Below, one piece after another: positions 6,692 through 8,896 of a DNA stretch of 8,896 nucleotides (its first letter is position 1; every line of letters starts with the position of its first letter). Location: NCBI GenBank assembly GCA_002476905.1, contig DLND01000137.1, positions 1 through 8,896 on the forward strand. Direction: 5' to 3'. The translations under genes and the position numbers were made by a program. This DNA is from Flavobacteriales bacterium UBA7519. Lineage in GTDB: Bacteria; Bacteroidota; Bacteroidia; Flavobacteriales; Weeksellaceae. The notes below the pieces were generated by a model. It was not told the DNA's origin. It saw only the letters and a list, made by a program, of their open reading frames with translations, and made no database searches.

Positions 6692-8284
6692 ATGAGCAAT
6701 TCGAACAAACATGCATATTTCATCGGAGGCGGATTGGCAAGTCTTGCTGGTGCCGTGTATCTGTTAGAAGACGGAGGCTTTAAAGGCGAAAACATTCACA
6801 TCATTGAAGCCCTGCCGATTTTGGGCGGTAGCAACGATGGTGCGGGATCTAAAGAAAAAGGTTTCATCTGTCGTGGCGGGCGTATGCTCAACGAAGAAAC
6901 CTATGAAAACTTTTGGGAATTAACATCCCGTATCCCTTCTCTGGATGTCCCGAACATTTCCGTAAAAGACGAAATTCTGGCATTTGACCACGCGAATCCT
7001 ACCAATGCAAAGGCGCGGTTGATTGACAAAAACGGAAATATTTTACCCGTAACGGATATGGGTTTCAATACTCAGGACCGGATGAAATTTTTGAAATTGT
7101 TTTTTGCCGATGAAAATGATTTAGACAACATTACCATTCGTGATTGGTTTGACGATCATTTTTTTACGACCAACTTCTGGTATATGTGGCAAACCACTTT
7201 TGCCTGGCAGGAATGGAGCAGTATTTTTGAATTTCAACGCTATATGAAACGTATGCTGTTGGAATTTTCAAGAATCGAAACACTCGAAGGGGTTACCAGA
7301 ACACCATACAACCAATATGAATCCGTTATCTTGCCGTTGAAGGCATTTCTGGACCAGCATAAAGTGGACTTTTCATTAAGAAAAACCGTTACCGATTTGG
7401 ATTTTGCCGATGATGATAATGGCATTACCGTAACGGAAATAGAATGCATCAATGCAGAAGGAAACACAGAGAAAATAACCGTGAATGAAGGCGATTTGGT
7501 ATTCTTTACCAACGGATGCATTACAGACAATTCTAATAACGGCGATTATTACACGCCTGCAAAATATTTGCCGTCAAATCCGCCAAGTTTTGCATTATGG
7601 CGTAAAATTGCCAACAAGAAACCCGGCACGTTGGGTAACCCAGACCCGTTCTTTACCAAACCGGACGAAACAAAATGGTATTCATTTACGCCAACATTCA
7701 AAGGAAATAATTTTCTGAAACTTATTGAAGAATACACTGGCAACAAACCGGGCAGCGGAGCTTTGATGACGTTTAAAGATTCATCGTGGCGAATGTCAAT
7801 TGTGGTGGCTGCACAACCGCATTTCAAAGCGCAAGGCGATGATACTACTATTCTTTGGGGCTACGGATTATATCCCGATGCAGTGGGAGATTATGTGAAA
7901 AAGCCGATGATTGATTGCACGGGCGAAGAAATTTTGACAGAGTTGATTCATCATTTGCATTTTGAAAAACACGAACAGGAAATAAAAGATACCGTTATCA
8001 ATGTTATTCCGTGTATGATGCCTTACATCGATGCTTTGTTTCAGCCAAGAGCTAAAAAAGACCGTCCTGCAGTTGTTCCCGAAGGCAGCACCAACCTAGC
8101 AATGATTAGTCAGTTTGTAGAAATACCGGAAGATATGGTATTCACAGAAGAATATTCGGTTCGTGCAGCACGCATCGCGGTATATACCCTACTCGGTCTC
8201 GATAAAAAAGTAACACCAGTAACAGAACACTGGAAAAAACCAGACGTGTTGGCAAAAGCCATTCATACCGCGTACAGAAATTAA
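6692..8284 (+). CDS. ohyA: Oleate hydratase (FAD-dependent fatty-acid double-bond hydratase)
   Basis: This 530-residue enzyme is predicted to add water across the cis-9 double bond of unsaturated fatty acids (oleate to 10-hydroxystearate); FAD plays a structural role in the family. The N-terminus starts directly with the FAD dinucleotide fold: AYFIGGGLASLAGAVYL (8-24), IHIIEA with Glu39 at the end of the second strand, then LGGSNDGAG (44-52). The active-site loop is RGGRMLNEE (61-69), and the family segment NFWYMWQTTFAWQEW spans 161-175. TPYNQYESVILPL (204-216) holds the conserved tyrosines, Tyr206 and Tyr209. Where the Elizabethkingia meningoseptica enzyme has the catalytic Glu (RGGRE), this protein has Met65, a variant I recall from the Rhodococcus-type family. 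At 530 residues it is also shorter than the roughly 640-residue Elizabethkingia form. An A-rich stretch precedes the ATG. The role is probably detoxification of unsaturated fatty acids or hydroxy-fatty-acid production; substrate preference cannot be read. Confidence 0.94.
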   Translation: MSNSNKHAYFIGGGLASLAGAVYLLEDGGFKGENIHIIEALPILGGSNDGAGSKEKGFICRGGRMLNEETYENFWELTSRIPSLDVPNISVKDEILAFDHANPTNAKARLIDKNGNILPVTDMGFNTQDRMKFLKLFFADENDLDNITIRDWFDDHFFTTNFWYMWQTTFAWQEWSSIFEFQRYMKRMLLEFSRIETLEGVTRTPYNQYESVILPLKAFLDQHKVDFSLRKTVTDLDFADDDNGITVTEIECINAEGNTEKITVNEGDLVFFTNGCITDNSNNGDYYTPAKYLPSNPPSFALWRKIANKKPGTLGNPDPFFTKPDETKWYSFTPTFKGNNFLKLIEEYTGNKPGSGALMTFKDSSWRMSIVVAAQPHFKAQGDDTTILWGYGLYPDAVGDYVKKPMIDCTGEEILTELIHHLHFEKHEQEIKDTVINVIPCMMPYIDALFQPRAKKDRPAVVPEGSTNLAMISQFVEIPEDMVFTEEYSVRAARIAVYTLLGLDKKVTPVTEHWKKPDVLAKAIHTAYRN

Positions 8285-8392
8285 AAATAAAAAAGTGTTG
8301 CTTTTAACTTTGTCCAAGTTCTTTCTTGCTACAGGCATATCTCTCTTTAATCTATAAAAGAAATTGTCTATAATAACCAATTTATCTAACTT

Positions 8393-8434
8393 TATTCTGC
8401 TCTTGCTTTTGTCAAGGGCAGAATATTTATTTTT
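8393..8434 (+). terminator. Strong hairpin with T-rich tail after the hydratase gene
   Basis: The left arm 8393-8405 (TATTCTGCTCTTG) pairs with the right arm 8413-8425 (CAAGGGCAGAATA). This gives 13 base pairs with one G-U wobble, around the 7-base loop CTTTTGT. The following TTTATTTTT (8426-8434) is a U-rich tail, so it reads as an intrinsic terminator on the + strand, about 110 bases after the hydratase stop. It has no T run on the - strand. It overlaps the promoter candidate of the next gene. Confidence 0.75.
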
Positions 8435-8435
8435 G
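8409..8435 (+). promoter_or_regulatory. Probable promoter of the alpha/beta hydrolase gene
   Basis: TATTTTTG at 8428-8435 is an exact TAnnTTTG -7 element. A TTG at 8409-8411 (16-base gap, slightly short) or at 8403-8405 (22-base gap) could serve as -33. The predicted start near 8442 leaves a leader of about 11 bases before the ATG at 8453, much like the marR promoter. The -7 element shares its T run with the upstream terminator. Confidence 0.55.
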
Positions 8436-8452
8436 TACAAAACCAACCGACT

Positions 8453-8896
8453 ATGGCAAAACACACATCAGGATATATAAAGAGGAAGAAAATTGCCAAC
8501 TCAGGTACGCACAATCTTTTTTATGAATTATTCGAACCAATAAATGAACCTCCAAAGGCTACTGTCCTTATACTACACGGGATGCAGGAGCATAGCGGTC
8601 GTTATAAAGATTTTGCGGAATATCTGGCGAACAAAGGTTTTGCAGTTCTATTATATGACCATCTCGGACACGGAAAAACGGCGGAAAACCAGGAAGAACT
8701 AGGTTATTTTCAAGAAGAAAATCCCAAGCAGCAACTGATAGACGATGCCGCAACGATGGCAGCATATTTAGAAAACAACTATCCTAACATTTCTCATTTT
8801 TTACTGGGGCATTCTATGGGGTCTTTCATTGCAAGATGCTTACTTCAGAATCAGGAAGCTGATTTTAAAGGCGCTGTCATCGTGGGAACGGGAGGA
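8453..8896 (+). CDS. Alpha/beta hydrolase, monoacylglycerol-lipase-like, 3'-truncated by window edge
   Basis: The frame starts at ATG 8453 and stays open to the last base: 148 codons, roughly the first half of a protein normally near 270-300 residues. It belongs to the serine aminopeptidase S33 / Hydrolase_4 type. VLILHGMQEHSGRYKDFAEY (38-57) has the His-Gly oxyanion motif followed by HSGRY, characteristic of monoacylglycerol lipases. YDHLGHGKT (68-76) is the next conserved loop. LLGHSMGSF (117-125) is the nucleophile elbow with Ser121. The Asp and His of the triad would lie beyond the window. The first residues (MAKHTSGYIKRKK) are basic, with no signal peptide, so the protein is probably cytoplasmic. 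It has its own likely promoter at 8409-8435. Likely substrates are monoglycerides or lysolipids; a general esterase is the alternative. Confidence 0.88.
   Translation, partial: MAKHTSGYIKRKKIANSGTHNLFYELFEPINEPPKATVLILHGMQEHSGRYKDFAEYLANKGFAVLLYDHLGHGKTAENQEELGYFQEENPKQQLIDDAATMAAYLENNYPNISHFLLGHSMGSFIARCLLQNQEADFKGAVIVGTGG

Noticed and set aside
7240..7530. Minus-strand and alternate-frame open frames within the large genes, including those at 705-980, 3030-3440, 7240-7530 and 8189-8464
   Set aside because: They lie opposite well-supported genes, show no recognisable domains or start signals, and are explained as shadows of the coding frame.
8305..8312. Exact TAACTTTG just after the hydratase gene as a promoter
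   Set aside because: No TTG or TTTG lies at the -33 distance, and the transcript would run into the terminator at 8393 without an open reading frame; no small gene or RNA could be supported in 8285-8392.
8364..8394. TTG-N20-TAACTTTA as the promoter of the hydrolase gene
   Set aside because: It has a mismatch in the -7 element, and its start would fall within the left arm of the terminator hairpin; TATTTTTG at 8428-8435 is an exact match and better placed.
1..8896. CRISPR arrays, tRNA or rRNA genes, transposases or integrase sites
   Set aside because: No spaced repeats, cloverleaf sequences, transposase motifs or flanking target duplications were visible on either strand.

Overview
The window looks like chromosomal DNA of a Bacteroidota bacterium, most likely Flavobacteriia or a close relative. 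The base composition is low-GC. Start codons lack clear Shine-Dalgarno sequences and sit after A-rich stretches. Two intergenic regions carry exact matches to the Bacteroidota -7 promoter element TAnnTTTG, one of them with a well-spaced TTG at -33. The genus cannot be fixed from sequence alone. All eight recognised genes lie on the + strand.

Layout. (1) 1-1410: the 3' part of a CPA1-type Na+/H+ antiporter gene whose start lies outside the window, closed by a strong intrinsic terminator (1412-1445). (2) 1446-1696: an AT-rich spacer ending in a textbook control region, in which a 9-bp inverted repeat overlaps the -33 element of a TTG-N18-TAACTTTG promoter. (3) 1697-5656: a tightly packed operon of a MarR repressor, a TolC-type outer-membrane channel, a lipoprotein HlyD-type adaptor and an ABC-2-type permease, with junctions of 4 bases overlap, 5 bases gap and 2 bases gap. 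No ATPase gene is present. (4) 5716-6591: an AraC-family regulator, clearly more AT-rich than its neighbours, with no recognisable promoter of its own. (5) 6692-8284: an FAD-dependent oleate hydratase of the short type with an RGGRM (not RGGRE) active-site motif. (6) 8393-8435: a strong hairpin with a T-rich tail that reads both as the terminator behind the hydratase gene and as part of a promoter for the next gene. (7) 8453-8896: the first 148 codons of an alpha/beta hydrolase of the monoacylglycerol-lipase type, cut by the window end.

How the genes may work together. The second half combines a MarR-controlled envelope export pump, an AraC regulator, an enzyme that hydrates unsaturated fatty acids and a lipase-like hydrolase. 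One reading is a fatty-acid stress or lipid-handling neighbourhood: the hydrolase releases fatty acids, the hydratase detoxifies unsaturated ones, and the pump exports toxic amphiphiles. This is inference from gene content; no single gene proves it, and chance adjacency is possible. The gene families are known. The less ordinary points are the pump operon with one permease and no ATPase, the repressor site over the promoter, the terminator/promoter overlap at 8393-8435, and the variant hydratase active site.
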